A DNA stretch of 64,000 bases from Talinum fruticosum (lineage: Eukaryota > Streptophyta > Magnoliopsida > Caryophyllales > Talinaceae). The position numbers and the translations under genes are program-made. A model generated the notes under the pieces. That model had not been told where the DNA came from. It saw nothing but the letters and a program-made list of their open reading frames with translations, and made no database searches. This document shows, in pieces, positions 51,018 through 63,250 of this stretch. The stretch's first letter is position 1. Every line of letters begins with the position of its first letter. The DNA is taken from NCBI GenBank assembly GCA_021018815.1, contig JAITYX010000022.1, positions 3,038,001-3,102,000 of the forward strand. Reading direction: 5' to 3'.

Positions 51018-52324
51018 TTATTGCCTACGGTTCTTCCACTTCTTAATGATCTCTCTCCGCTGAGCATAATACCATCCCTTCTTTTCATCATCCGTATTTG
51101 ATGGATCCATTGACATGATTGCCCTTTCATATTCTTTCTCCTTCAATTCCGTGTCTCTAACCGCTCTTTCATCTTCCCTTTGCATAATTTCTATTTCCAC
51201 ATCCTTTTTTTCCTATTCTTTTGCCTTCGGATCTGCAAGTCTATTTAGGGTCTCTGCTCTTTTTAATTCTCGTATCTCCGACCCTTGCCAACTCTTCCAT
51301 AACTTCAACATTGGAGAAATTAATTTTAGAAGTTACTTTGGCTTTCCCCTTTCTAAGACTTTTGGCAGCATCCCTTCCAATAGGTCTATTGATAATTGGT
51401 GGGGTAAATCTTCGACAGGTGCCTCAACCTCTTCTCCCACATCGGGGTTTGAAGAAGAGATGTAATCTCCTGCTCTTGTATTCTTTGTTCTCTTTGCCGA
51501 CATATCTCCAGTTCCTTTGTTGGAGTTATTAACATGATTCAACCATTTCGGTTCATAACGCAAATAACGCCAAGCATGCTCATAACCAAAATTTTGGCCA
51601 TGTATCTCTTTATATTGGATATGTGCAGCTTTGAGATAATCACAATCACTTTGCCCACTCAGCAGCCGTCAAGCTGCAGCATCATAATACCCCGAGAAAT
51701 GTGTGACAACCGCACATAATCTGGTCCATCAAACCTTGCACTTTTTAGCTAATCTTTTGGCTGGCCACTTATAACTTGGGTACTGTTTTGAGCTTCACAA
51801 AAGTACTCTCAAATTCTGTCCCTAAATGTCGTCGCTCTTTGGCCGGTTTCAGTTATGGGATCCTTGCTCACGATTAACCATGCATTGATTAAAAGCTTAT
51901 CTTCTAACTCGTCCCATAATACTCCTTTTTGCCTTTGTTGCTTGTGAAACAACATTTGCTGCTTCATTATTTACTTCAACTTGATCGTCTTCATCTAAAT
52001 GAATTTCCTCTGTAGAAACATAAGAACGACTTCTCCGAGAGCCCACATTTTGTTGGCTATCATGAATCCCCATATTACCCATCCACCTAGTGAATGATTC
52101 CGGCAAAGATGAATACGTAGGAGGGACAGAATAATAATTTTCAGAATTAGTGGCATTATAATTTTGGGAGTTTGGGTTATGGTAAAATTCGGGTGTTTGA
52201 CTATGATAGTATTGAGGGTTTGAATTATTTTGAGAATAGGAGTCATATTGAGGGTAATAATTTTGAAAATTAGGGTGTTGAGAATTTGGAGAATTTGGTT
52301 GGCTACTTTCGAATTTGTATCCAT
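51018..52324 (-). pseudogene. PIF/Harbinger accessory ORF (NAM-associated/Myb-like, GST-T3-like annotation class)
   Basis: The N-terminus MDTNSKVANQ is followed by a low-complexity Gln/Asn/Ile stretch in a shifted frame. Then come PESFTRWMGNMGIHD and an acidic block (EIHLDEDDQVEV), a trihelix-like stretch in broken frames (51700-51900), SAKRTKNTRAGD near 51480, and a charged coiled coil (MQREDERAVRDTELKEKEYE) near the end with RREIIKKWKNRRQ. This is the pattern of the plant PIF ORF1 protein with its NAM-associated C-terminal domain (PF14303), often mis-annotated as glutathione S-transferase T3-like. Multiple frameshifts are present. Confidence 0.75.
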
Positions 52325-52889
52325 AATTTGGGATTTTCGGAGTATGGAGAGATTTGTGAGGTGAAAAATTACAAATCTAACATTCCACCATACACCTTAT
52401 TTATAGTGTTTTTGGGTGAAAAAATATGACCATTGTTACATAATTATTAAAAAATTAGCCGTTACAAATGGGTTAAATTTCATCAAAATATAACCGTTTA
52501 TAACCGTTACACACAAACAAAAAAAAAAAACCCTCCGAAATTAAAAAAACAAACAAAAATTAAAAAAAAAACAGAAAAGCATCCACTTGGAGCATGTAGG
52601 GCCCGCTGCTTTGGGCGCCCACCGCCTTCCGCGCACATGAGGGACACGCGCCGGACATAGCCCAGCTAGGTTGTGCGTCACGCGCGCGAATCCCCTTCTT
52701 CCCTCTCTCTCCCCCTTTTCCTTCTCTCTCCTCTTTTTCCCCTCTCTCCTCCTTTTTGCCCCTCCACCGGGTGCTCCGTGGAGTTTCTCCATGGAGCAAC
52801 ACCTCACCCCTTCACCCCTTTTTTTTTATTTCTCTCTCCTCCACCTAGGAGCAACTCCTTTGGAGTTTCAACCATTGAAGATAGCCTTA

Positions 52890-53612
52890 GTGGGATAGGG
52901 ATCATTGCTATAATAGGAAAGATTTCATGAAAATTAAAAAGAAATTAATACTATGTTGTATGTTCTTAGGTGCCTTTAGTGGTACTAAATTAAAGTTCTT
53001 TTATTTTTTATAAGAAAGATTTTCATTTAGTCTCCTCCGCCTATTGGTAATTGTTTTTTCTACCTCTCATCTTTTCGTATTATTATTTAACCTACTTGAT
53101 CTGTTGTGTTTAGTTTCAAATTAATTTACATAATACTTTATGGGTTAATGAGTTATTTTACTTGATTAAATTAGCCTTAAATGTAGGTGATTTCTTCGTT
53201 TAAAAATTTTCAAAGTAAGAGAAATTTTTTTCTTTTCCTTCAATTATCTCCTCTTCCATCCCGTAGAATAGCCCTCTCGCTACTTCATCTTCTTCATCCG
53301 TTACTTCATCTTCTTCCTCTAAGGTGATGATTTCGTGAGTTGGGGTTGGTTGAACAAGAGGCGAATTCGCTTAGCGTCACTTATAGGTTTTGAAATTTGA
53401 AGGTAAATATTGTTTTTGCAAAGATGGCAAAACCCCTAAATTTGAGAATGTGTATTAAAATTCCTTAAATTCAGTAAATTCGATTAAGTTGATTAAAATT
53501 TGATTAAAAATTCATTAAATTCTTGAAATGTGAGGTTATTATAAAGTAATTTGATTCAGGTTTGCCTATTTATGTTATATGTTTGTTGTTTTGGGGAAAA
53601 TTGGATAAGGGC
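52890..53612. other. Spacer without a gene
   Basis: No coding gene is supported. It is moderately AT-rich with a TTCATC-rich stretch at 53280-53320. Confidence 0.5.
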
Positions 53613-55661
53613 ATGGAAGGTTTTGGTAGCCATGGATCTAATGTTTTCAAATGAAAGTTTCATTACCCAAGATACAAAGGTCAAACCGAGTGAGTATCTC
53701 GTGTCCAAATCGAGAAGAATTTCCTGAGGCCATCTTATGGTTGTAACAAATGTGGTTCATTTATGTCATGGGCGAGAGGAAGAAGATGGTGGTATGCCTA
53801 GCGGATGTGATAGAGGTAGACAAAGGTTTACTAATATAGGGAACAAGGTTGACGAAGTCATGAACACTTGTGATGTGAAAGAGATGAAGGAGCATGTGAA
53901 AGGCTTAATGAGGAAATAGCGGAAGGGAAGAAGGAATCAAAGTCAATGTTAATGAAGATTTATGATGTATCACTACTACAAAAATGGTCTTTAATAACGG
54001 TTATAAACGACTTCTAACAACCGTTGACAACCGTTCTCTATGTGAGCGTTGTTGTAAGTTAATATCTTTCACAATGGTTTTACAATCATTGTCAAAGACT
54101 ATTTCTAAAATTGGTTCTACATTACAACCATTGTCATAGGTGAGGATTATGACAACGGTTCTTATAAAATAACCATTGTTAAAAGGTCTAACCAAACTAG
54201 GTCTAGTTACAATGGCGCATCCAAAATTCATCAACAAATAGAAAAAATTAATATAAATTCACAGGAACCTGCAGTAAAAATTTTAAGAATTTTGACCATG
54301 AAAATTCAAATAGTGAGAAAAAATAGGGGAAAATCTGCTCATAAAGTAAAACTTGCATATTTTGAATTTTTATTCATTTCAAAGGAAATCGAATCACACT
54401 AAATCGAAATCTAGAATTGAAATTTTGAGATTTAAAACTAAAATTTGAAGAAGCAAATGAAACCTAAACCTTAGAACTTGATGTCTCTCGCCATCCGCTT
54501 TTTGTCTCCTTTTCGCCGTATCCTCTCCGTCTCATTCTCATCGACTACCTTCTCTTCTTTAAAATCCTTGCTTGAACAAACCCTAAAATGCATGACCCAA
54601 TGCTGATGTTGGTGCCAATAACAAGCCATATTTGAAACAAGAGGACAAATGTTACGTATCAAAAAACAGAAGAAAAATGTAAACAAAATGAAGAAAAACG
54701 AATTTTATAAATCGAAACAACTTATGAAAGAAGATAAGAATTTTATAAATCTCTTTAAACTCTCTCGGGTTAAAATTTAAAGTCATATATCATTAGATCT
54801 GCTGGGAGAAGGGCTGGTGAGAATTGAGAAGATGAAGATGGATGAGGATGGAGACATAGATGGAGATGAAGAGGATAGAGAGACTTGAAAAATGAACATA
54901 GAGCGAACGAGTGAGACAGAAAGGGATTCTTACTCTATTGATGGAGAATAAGGTATAAATATAAAGAGAAAGAAAAAGAGATAATGTTTTCAAAAGCGGG
55001 AGATAAGCAAACACAACAGAAAAGAGAGAGATGATAGGTATGAACAAAGAGTGAATGAACGAGAGATTGTTTTTAGAAAAATAAATGACCTATTACAATG
55101 GTTCCTTGATAGAACCTTTGTTATAGGTCATGTCTGGATCTCAACGGAACTTTCTACTTCTAAAACAGAACCATATTCCTTCAAAAATTCATAACACAGA
55201 ATATACTCATTCAAAATTCACAAAAAATGTCGAAAATTTTCATAAATTCATGAACCTACAATAAAAATTTTAGAAATTTTGAATATGGAGTCGCAAAAAT
55301 TAAAATAGTGGGCAAAAACGGAAAAAATCTAAACACTCGTAGTAATATGACTTATGACAATGGTTCCTATAAAGAACTATTGTAATAGGCCAAGTAGGAC
55401 CTATGACAAGCTGTTCCTATAAAGAACCGTAGTCATAGGCTAAGAGATGACTTTTAATAAAGGTTCTTTTGCGGAATCGTTGTCGAAGTCAATTCCTTTT
55501 TACAAGTTATTACAAAAATACCACTCCCTCATTTTTTACAAGCTGTTTTCTTTATAACCGTTGTTAAAAGTCATTTTTGTAGTAGTGTATTGAGGCTTAT
55601 AGTGGTAATTATTGTAGCAATATTGCTTGTTCTTGTTATTACATTAGCTAGCAAAGTGTGA
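53613..55661 (+). pseudogene. GRF-zinc-finger/transmembrane protein fragment interrupted by CACTA
   Basis: Plus-strand remnant of the small plant GRF-type zinc-finger family (At4g04775-like, itself often transposon-linked). It starts MEGFGSHGSNVF at 53613. A degraded Cys-rich zinc segment follows (GCNKCGSFMSW, about 53735-53770, in a shifted frame), then EEIAEGKKESKSMLMKIYDV. It is cut after GATGTA by the CACTA element at 53971-55587. The frame resumes with LRLIVVIIVAILLVLVITLA, a C-terminal membrane segment, and ends at TGA 55659-55661. Without the insert (one TAT removed) the two halves join in frame. Stops and frameshifts in the zinc-finger part show it was decaying independently. Confidence 0.75.
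53971..55587. mobile_element. Non-autonomous CACTA (En/Spm) element with 3 bp TSD
   Basis: 1617 bp with well-matched terminal inverted repeats of about 37 bp, both starting CACTACTACAAAAATG, and an exact TAT target duplication (53968-53970 and 55588-55590). Sub-terminal regions are filled with inverted copies of ACAACGGTT, ACAATGGTT and CCTATAAAGAAC-type motifs, a CACTA hallmark. There is no transposase domain; the middle (54240-55060) is of unknown origin. Close similarity of the two ends suggests fairly recent insertion. Confidence 0.93.
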
Positions 55662-55664
55662 AGC

Positions 55665-56460
55665 CCCATGTTGATTGCTAAGTTAGGCATCATACTGAGA
55701 TATTTTGCCATATTTTGTAGTAGACATATTTTGGTAAAATGATGAATGAATTTTGTTTAATCCTACAAAATTTGTAGTTTGTGTGTCTCGTTTGATTTAG
55801 GAATGAAAAATGAGGAATAATTTATACTCAAACCGACAAAAAAATTAGACTAATAAATGAAGTAAATGGAACAAACGTAAAAGAAAGATGTTCTTCATTG
55901 CATAATGCTAATTGATCCCCTGTTATGGACATACATATATAGGCCATGTTTGGAAGTTGGCTTTTTCAATGGCTTTTTCTTCCAAAATAGCTTTTGAGCT
56001 AGTTTGGTTGTTTGACTCGATCAAAAAGCCATATGAGGTGTTTGGTGGATTGACTTTTTGGAATGACTTTTTATCCCAAAAAGTCATTTTTTAAAAAGTT
56101 ATTTGATTAGCTTTTTAGGATTAGTTTTTCCAATCTTTATGTAAAATTACTTTTGTTGACCATAAGTTGATAGTAATTACAACAATTGTCACCCCCTTCA
56201 TATTTACCCTATTTTGTAGTAAATCTTATGATATAATTTTAAACTTGGTTGATATCTTGTCTTATATAATGTAATTTTAAATTGTAGGTACTTATGTTTT
56301 AATTTATTGATTTATTTTATTTTTTCTATTTCTTTAGACAAGATAATTGGATGGTAATTATGTCTAAATGATGCTTTTGTTTAAGATTGATCTTGCTTTT
56401 GCCATCCATTTTCGTCACTACGCATATACATAAGTACCTAATTTAGTCAATGGTTACAAA

Positions 56461-56535
<75 letters not shown>

Positions 56536-57095
56536 TGTGTATAAGATTTTTTTAATTCATATTTTTCCACTTTTGGAACAATAATAGAGGATAATTATAA
56601 ATATTTATGGTAATTTTTATTCAATATTTTCTGTATCTCAACAAGTAATTTAGCCTAGCATAATAAATAAATAGTTTTATCACATAAATGTCAAATATAT
56701 TATTTTAAATAAACTTTAAAAAGATATACATAAATAAAATTGTGTAGAAGGTATAAATATAAGTTTATATATCTCATAATTCTTAATTAATGTTGCGAAG
56801 AAATATAAATATGGAATAAAAATAATTATAAAGTATAAATGAAATTGAGTTGTGGGTATAAATGGAACTTCACCAAACACCTTCGTTAGAAACAATTAAT
56901 TTTACCAAACACTTTTTCCTCAAACAGTTAATATAAATAGTTAAGTTAAATAGTTAATACAAACAGACTAAGTCAAACGGATAACACAAATAGCTAATCT
57001 GTACATTTATTCCAATTTAGCAATTCAATGAACAAAAGGTCTAAAAGAAAACATGGGCTTGGGATTTTGAATTCCACAACTTCATAATTACATAA
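55665..57095. other. Spacer with MITE-like terminus and (GT)n
   Basis: No coding gene is supported. GGCCATGTTTGGAAGTTGGC at about 55943 matches the terminus of the MITE at 6847, followed by the same AAAAAGCC-rich interior type, but no matching right terminus was found before 57000. The (GT)n run sits inside this stretch. Confidence 0.5.
56463..56540. repeat. (GT)n microsatellite
   Basis: About 66 bp of uninterrupted GT dinucleotides, then TAT and a further GT run. Confidence 0.95.
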
Positions 57096-57099
57096 ACCA

Positions 57100-58926
57100 C
57101 ATAAATTGTCTTAAAATGAGTAGAAAAAAAAAAAAAAGAAAGGTGCTTCGATTCATGCACTCGAAGGACTCGGTTGGCCGAGATAACCCTTTTCCTTGGG
57201 TTATACTTAATCCTAGTTTGGTTGGCGGAGGTTTGTGCAACTTTTTGTTGGGAGGTGTTGGAGCTTGGCAATTTGGTTGTGACAAGGTAGGAGTTGTATT
57301 GGTCATCTTTGCGAGTCTTAGTAATAGAGGTGTTAGGTTGAGATGAGCTACCCCTAGTTCTCTTTTGACTCGCTCAACCTCTGGGTACCGAACTCATGTA
57401 CCATGTTCTGAAAGGTATTGCCTAGTGATCCTCCTAGGGGATGTTTGCAATTGAATTTAGAGTTCATTTTGTCTTTGTAGGTTTGGTGGGCTATTGTTTG
57501 TTGGAGCTCATCCCCTTTTGTATAACAAACGCATCTTTCTTTTTCCTTGAAGGCCTTCCTTCTTGTTGTTTTTTCCTTATTATCTCGTCTGGTTTCTTGT
57601 CGGACACCTTATTCTTCCTTATGTATGAAGTCTTGCCAAGGATTTGACAGCCTACATTGTTATGCCCTAACTAACCACAATTGTTGTATCTAACAGAGGT
57701 TAACCTTTTCCTCTTAACCGGCTCATCCCAACCTTTTCTCCTATCTTTTGGTTTCATGCCTCTCTTTTTGGGAACTAGTGAAGTGGACAACATAACGATG
57801 TTAGTCATAATAGGTCAGAAATTTGGGTCCTTAAGAGGGTACATTGTACCACTATAAACTTGGAGGTACTTCTCAATTGTGTAAGCCTCATTCATCCAAT
57901 CTTTTGAATCCTCATTGAGGAACAATAAAATAGCCCTAACACCATGCTTTCATGACACCCCTGTAACATGCCAATAATTGCAGTCACATGTACTCTCTTC
58001 TAAAATCACCACAAATCTTTTCCTACATAAGCAGACCTAGTGCCTTTAATTCTTCTAGAAGTTCAACTAATTTTCCTTTCATAGGAAGAACATCTCTACT
58101 TTTCCATATTTCTGAGCTTCTTTCTTCCTTTGCACAAACCATTTTGTCACTTTACGCTGAATATCTTCACACAACATAAACACACTCTTGAATCTAAAGT
58201 CATTGATGAAATTGTAGAAGGTTTCCACAAAAATTGTGGTGTGTTTTCATGTGACTTTAGGTCATGAGCAAATAGGTACCTGAAAGTGAGTGAAAATGTG
58301 AGAGAATTAATTGAAAAAATTTTGAACTTGAAAGTAAGAGAATTAATAAACATTTTGCTTAAATATATTTACCTACAACAGTGTTCTTTTGGCTCATCCA
58401 TAAGCCAAGTTACAGTCGTTGGGTTCTCCCTTTCCAAAGTTGTAATTGTCTTGTTATGACATAATTGGTTGTAAACATTAGCAATTCTCATCATTAGCAT
58501 CTTCATCTTTGGGCCTCCAAACAACTTTCGGTAATTCGTTGCAAAATGAACCATATAAATTTTCCTTGATACTGAGGGAAATATGATTTCTATTGCTACA
58601 ATAACCCCTTGCCACAAATTATAGAAAATAGGTTATTCAACATCTTTAAAAAAACGTTGTTAAGTAGATTATAAAAAAAAAAAAAAAAACTGACCTTGTA
58701 TTTTTCAACAATGATGATATAATCTAAAACTTGGTCATTTCAATAATGCCTCTTAAAACATTAAGGAAATAGCGCCAATTTCCTTGCTTTCTTAATCAAC
58801 CACAACAAATGCTAGAAGAAAACTATGATTATCTCAATCTAATCCACAAGCTATAAGAAGTATTCCTTAGTATGGTCCATGTAGGTGATACCCATAAATT
58901 CCTATCAACTTTTTGCAACCATTTAA
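57100..58926 (-). pseudogene. MULE (Mutator-like) transposase fragment, heavily decayed
   Basis: On the minus strand, reading from 58926: GCKKLIGIYGYHLHGPY, matching the family's LIGIDGCHLKGPYGG with the catalytic Asp replaced by Tyr. Then LLIACGLD and AFVVVD, and the FPSVSRKIYMVHFATNYRKL block with NPTTVTWLMDEPKEHCC (58370-58617). Further down are SEFIVVQ-like text and a CCHC zinc knuckle (NNCG-stop-LGHNNVGC, 57648-57697) with a stop replacing one residue. Low-complexity Ser/Thr/Gln text ends near 57100. The N-terminal half is absent, because the sequence is cut at 58927 by a CACTA terminus. Numerous stops and frameshifts exclude function. Confidence 0.8.
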
Positions 58927-59760
58927 CACTACAAGAAAACATCAAACTACCGACCATTTCAATTCATAAAATGTTCAGTAAAAAAGTCTCCAACCATTTT
59001 TCCCACCGTTTTTGGTAGTAGGAAAAATCTTGGTCGAAAAATTTTTACCGATCGATTTACATAAAATAGTCGGTAATTACCGACCATTTTACCAATCACA
59101 ATTAATGGTTGGAATTCCTACCATAATATTATGATCGGAATTCCAACTTATTTTATAACCGTTTGAAAATTAGAAATATTTCCAATCATTTTACCAACTG
59201 TTTTTTACTTGGTTGGAAATTATGGAAAATAATTTTACAATAAATTTCCCACAATTTTGAAAATGGTTAGTAATTTAAATTTTTTTCTTTAATTTTTTTT
59301 ATTTTAATAAAATAAAATCAAAAGTTATACCTGTTTAACCTAATTTAAGAATAATTTAGTATAAAACGAAACTAGAAATAAATATAAAATCATATACTCG
59401 AAATACAATATAGTTTTGTTTCATGCATAAATAGGGTGTATAAATAAAAGTATAGCACAATCTTTTTGATTAAATAAGTGCAATATATTCATGTCTAAAG
59501 AAAGTATACAAGATAAACAAGAACATATAAATGATTAGCTCTCATCATCATTATCAAATTCACAACCTTCAACCGAAGCCATGTTCAACTTTTTAAAGAG
59601 AATGTCTACCTTTTCAATCGCTCTATCTCCTTTTCCTTTTCCTTTTCCTTATTTTCTTTTTGGACAACCTCCAAATTAGATGCAACTTCAACAACAACAG
59701 CTTGAAATTCTGAATTATCTAACATATACACACTTTTTTGTCAAGATGTATCGATAGATT
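58927..59760. mobile_element. CACTA element left end with TNPA-like coiled-coil remnant; right end not found
   Basis: CACTACAAGAAAAC at 58927 is a classical CACTA terminus, followed by about 300 bp of sub-terminal repeats (CTACCGACCATTT, CCAACCATTTT, TAGTCGGTAATTACCGACC and variants in both orientations). At 59755-59535 on the minus strand a Lys/Glu-rich coiled-coil tail (SNLEVVQKENKEKEKEKEIE, then after a frameshift FKKLNMASVEGCEFDNDDES and a stop) resembles the C-terminus of plant Tnp/En-Spm proteins. No opposite terminus was found before the window end, so the element is truncated or rearranged. Confidence 0.6.
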
Positions 59761-59769
59761 TTTTACTAT

Positions 59770-62040
59770 AGAAAGAGGACTCCTTTCTTTGTGAAGCCAA
59801 TAGATTTTCTCCATAGTTCCATCTCATTTATTGCTTGTTTGGATTGTTCTCCGGTTTCACTGTCTTCGGTTTCTTGAACATTTGACCCATCATCATATGA
59901 AACATCATTTGAACATAAGGTTTTCAGATAATTTCAAGTCCTTTTTTTTAACTTCTCCTACAAGTAGCATAATTAGATAACTATTGTTAGTATAGGTCAT
60001 CTAAAACCCTTGATCAAGCTTAACAAATTATTGCACTTAGATGAACATGGCAAATCCCAATTGCTACATACAACCACATTTATATACCAACCTTATATGC
60101 AAGTTCAAAACTGAACCCAACTCAAAATTGACCATCATTGAAAGTCAATTCACATACCAACACTCATTTTGTGTAACAAGTTAATTGAGAATAAAATAAG
60201 CATCTAATTTTGAAAAGGTAAAACACCTGAAAGGATACAAAGAGATATAGTTGAATAGCTATAACAATAAAGAAAACTAGTAATCTCTCAACAAATAGCA
60301 ATAAAAAAATCATGAAACAAGAATTTCAGTCGAGATAGGCATTTGGCTTTCAGCATTAAAAATTGAAATTAGGACAGAAATTGGAAGGATGTTTAATCTA
60401 TGAATCAACTACCTACTACTCATTTCCATGAAATCTAGGAAGAAAGCGTCGAGAAACTTACTATTCACAAAGCACAACAATTTCATGCTATTGCAGAACA
60501 TAAAATGAAGCTCAAATTAGAAGATGAAAGATTTCTCAACTTGGAAAACACAAAGAACCTACATCAAAGTTTATGAAAAGAGGGTCTTAACAGCACATAT
60601 CAGATACATACATGGTCTTAATATCCCATATCAAAATAATATTCTGTATAAATGCTAAGATTTCAACTAATTAAATATAATGAGTAGTTCAACACATTAA
60701 GAGAGTGTAATGACAAGCAACACCACCAAGGATTTAAAAGTAAACAAGCACTTTATCACCTTTAAATATTAGAAACAATAAAGAAATAATATAAAATGAG
60801 TTTGAATAAGACCCCCCCAAAAAAAGAAGAAGTATAAGCTCCATGTAAGTGTCAAAATCTTTTAAGTAATAACAGGAGAAACAACTAGAAGTAGCGACAT
60901 ATGGAAACCAAACTCAAACAGGGGAAACACAGCAGCGAGTTACCAACAAGGCAACAAAATGAATAGCATCTTATAACTATGCTTTTTACTAGAGGTGTTA
61001 ATAAGCCAAATAAAAACCCATACTATCTACAAATCGGTGAAGTTTGGCCATATAGTAACTAAATCCATAGTGTCTATGGTTGGGTCATTTCAACCAACAA
61101 ACCAATCAAGCTAATCTCAACCAACAAACAAATCAAGCTTATCTCAACCAACAAAAGAAAATCAAAACAATTTTATACACAAGTATTTACATATGCTTCT
61201 AATGATCTTTTGTCGATGAATTTACCACTGAATGTAACAACTGGAGCTTTTTTGCTTGTGAGTGAAGGAAGAATTTATCTATGATTAGTTCTCGCCCAAT
61301 GGTTTCCGCCGACAAAAATATAAAGAAGTGAAAAAAACAATTGACATTCAACGAGACAAAATAACATAGTAAATAATCACTATTATCCTCACTCTAAAAA
61401 CACCCAAGACAAAATAGAGATCCCACTATTACTCGATTGATGTTAAGGCTTTCAAATGTTGGTTTCCTTGACAAGTCCGCAAGTGTCATCCGGTAATAAT
61501 GTGCAATCACCCTGGAATGATCTTATTTTTAGTCTAAAATTATCTGCTCTTGTGTATGTAGATTTTCCCACCCATATCTATCTGAACTTTTATCTTGACA
61601 ATGATTATATCTTACAGAAGTTCAAGTACTATAACAAGAGTCAAATCTGGAACTAAATCATCAATGCACCTAAAGTCAAGCGTGTGGTGGGAAAATAAAA
61701 GTTAGGAAGGACTATATGAGAAGGGACATTTGCCAAAGTCAAGTTTGCTAGAAATCTTGAAACTTGGGATCCAATAGCTACTAAAAACTAATAGCATACT
61801 TATCAATTTCCTAAATTGCATCATGGTAAGTGGAACTTCTAGGAAGGCTTGCCTTCAGTAGAGCTACTAAAAGCTGATATCCTAATATTACGAAATAAAT
61901 ACATTCCTAGTCAAGACATGACTAATATTATAAGATGCCCTAGGGAGCTCCCTAAAAATAAGTCCGATATATGATTAGTATATCATGGTACAATTCTTCC
62001 TCAAAACACCAAAAAGATCACAAACCCTTTTTCTTCCTCA
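59770..62040. other. AT-rich DNA without a recognisable gene
   Basis: No domain-bearing frame is seen. It may be further interior of the truncated CACTA element. Around 61080-61160 a short motif (CAACCAACAAACAAATCAAG) is repeated three times. Confidence 0.4.
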
Positions 62041-62044
62041 AATT

Positions 62045-63250
62045 GACAGGCCACAAGCGCACGGTGTATGATTTTAGTTAGCCAAGGTCGATCCCACAAG
62101 GACTAAATTCTAGCAAAGCAATAAACTAATCCTCTACTCAATTGTTAAGCAAATCGGATTTTGAGTTGGTTGGCTCTCTAAACTAATTCTAAATATTAAA
62201 ATTAAGGAAATTAATCTAAACTTAAATCAATGGATAAAAGCATTTAGGGATTTGCTTTTCTAACAATAGTTTGATTATTTAATTTGTGCAATCAGTCTTT
62301 CAATTGAATCAAGGATCAATAATCACAAAATTCTACCACTCTTTCGATGCTTAATAGAATTGCTCTAATTAACCTATCAAACAACTTTCGTATGCCTTTC
62401 AAATTAATCAAAGTTAAAGATTTTAAATTATCAAAGTGATCCCCTAATTTACTATTCTTTTCTCAAATTTCATAAAATAAGTAGAATGGTTGGTTGTCAA
62501 ATTATTTTATTTCACTTTTCAGTACATGATAGATTAATCTCAAATGACAAGTATTCTACACCTTCAAAACACTCATAAGCATGAAAAACTCAACCATCTA
62601 TTGATTCAAAATCGGAATTCAAGTACAATTGATGAAAGTCTAATTAAAATACATTATTTCGGATCGTAAATCCCTTGATAAACTAAATCTACTCACAAAT
62701 CATTATTGAAAACTTAACGAAAATATTCCTACACATGGTAATCAAACCTCAAACAGCAAAAATGAAGAAGTTGGTTGATGCCCTTCAAAAACTCCACTTG
62801 AATCTCTCGACTTCGAATGGAATTCCTTCAACTTACTTCAAATCTTTTTCTTTGATCTTCAAAAATGCATTTGTTTGATAAGGATGATGAAAGCATGGAG
62901 AATGGAAATAATGAATGGAGATGAATGGTGGTTGATGCCTTAAAATCGGACAAAAATCAGCTTAAATCCGAAATTATGAAGCAATCAAAGGTCGAAACCG
63001 TCAAAGCCGAGCGTTTCGCGAAATTACAGCCAACGCGGTTCATGACGGAAATAATGAAAATGTGTTATGTCAAAGGACACGGCCCACCCATTCTCGATGC
63101 AAAGGCTCGACCTCCAAGACGGGCCGTGTCAAGGGCTGCCGGTGTTGGTTGTTGGAAGGCATGCATCAAACTAATTCGGTCATAACTTCCTCATCCGATG
63201 TCCACATGATGCGATTCTTGATTTGCCGGAAAACTCATTTAGCCTAGTTT
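62045..63250. mobile_element. Probable LTR-retrotransposon-derived sequence
   Basis: TGACAGGCCACAAGCGCACG followed by GGTCGATCCCACAAGGACTA is a combination common at LTR-related regions of plant gypsy-type elements. The segment 62985-63185 is GC-richer (GGACACGGCCCACCC, GACGGGCCGTGTC) as in such LTRs. No paired LTR, primer-binding site or polyprotein domain was found in the window, so limits and class are uncertain. Confidence 0.35.

Larger units (their letters stand above)
47079..52886 (-). mobile_element. PIF/Harbinger DNA transposon, decayed
   Basis: A 5.8 kb element with imperfect terminal inverted repeats (left GGCTATCCACAATAGTTG, right complement GGCTATCTTCAATGGTTG) and 3 bp flanks GTA (47076-47078) and TTA (52887-52889), close to the TWA target duplication of this superfamily. 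It encodes on the minus strand the two proteins of plant PIF elements: a NAM/Myb-like accessory protein (51018-52324) and a DDE transposase (47613-50481). A 1.54 kb solo LTR is nested in the transposase. Near each end lies a GAGTTGCTCC-type sub-terminal repeat. Both ORFs have frameshifts, so the element is not autonomous now. Confidence 0.88.

Noticed and set aside
54471..55047. Open frames in the interior of the CACTA element as captured gene
   Set aside because: Translations are low-complexity hydrophobic text; no gene family is recognised.
55943..57000. Full-length element of the GGCCATGTTTGG family
   Set aside because: The left terminus is convincing but no right terminus CCAAACATGGCC was found; limits cannot be supported.
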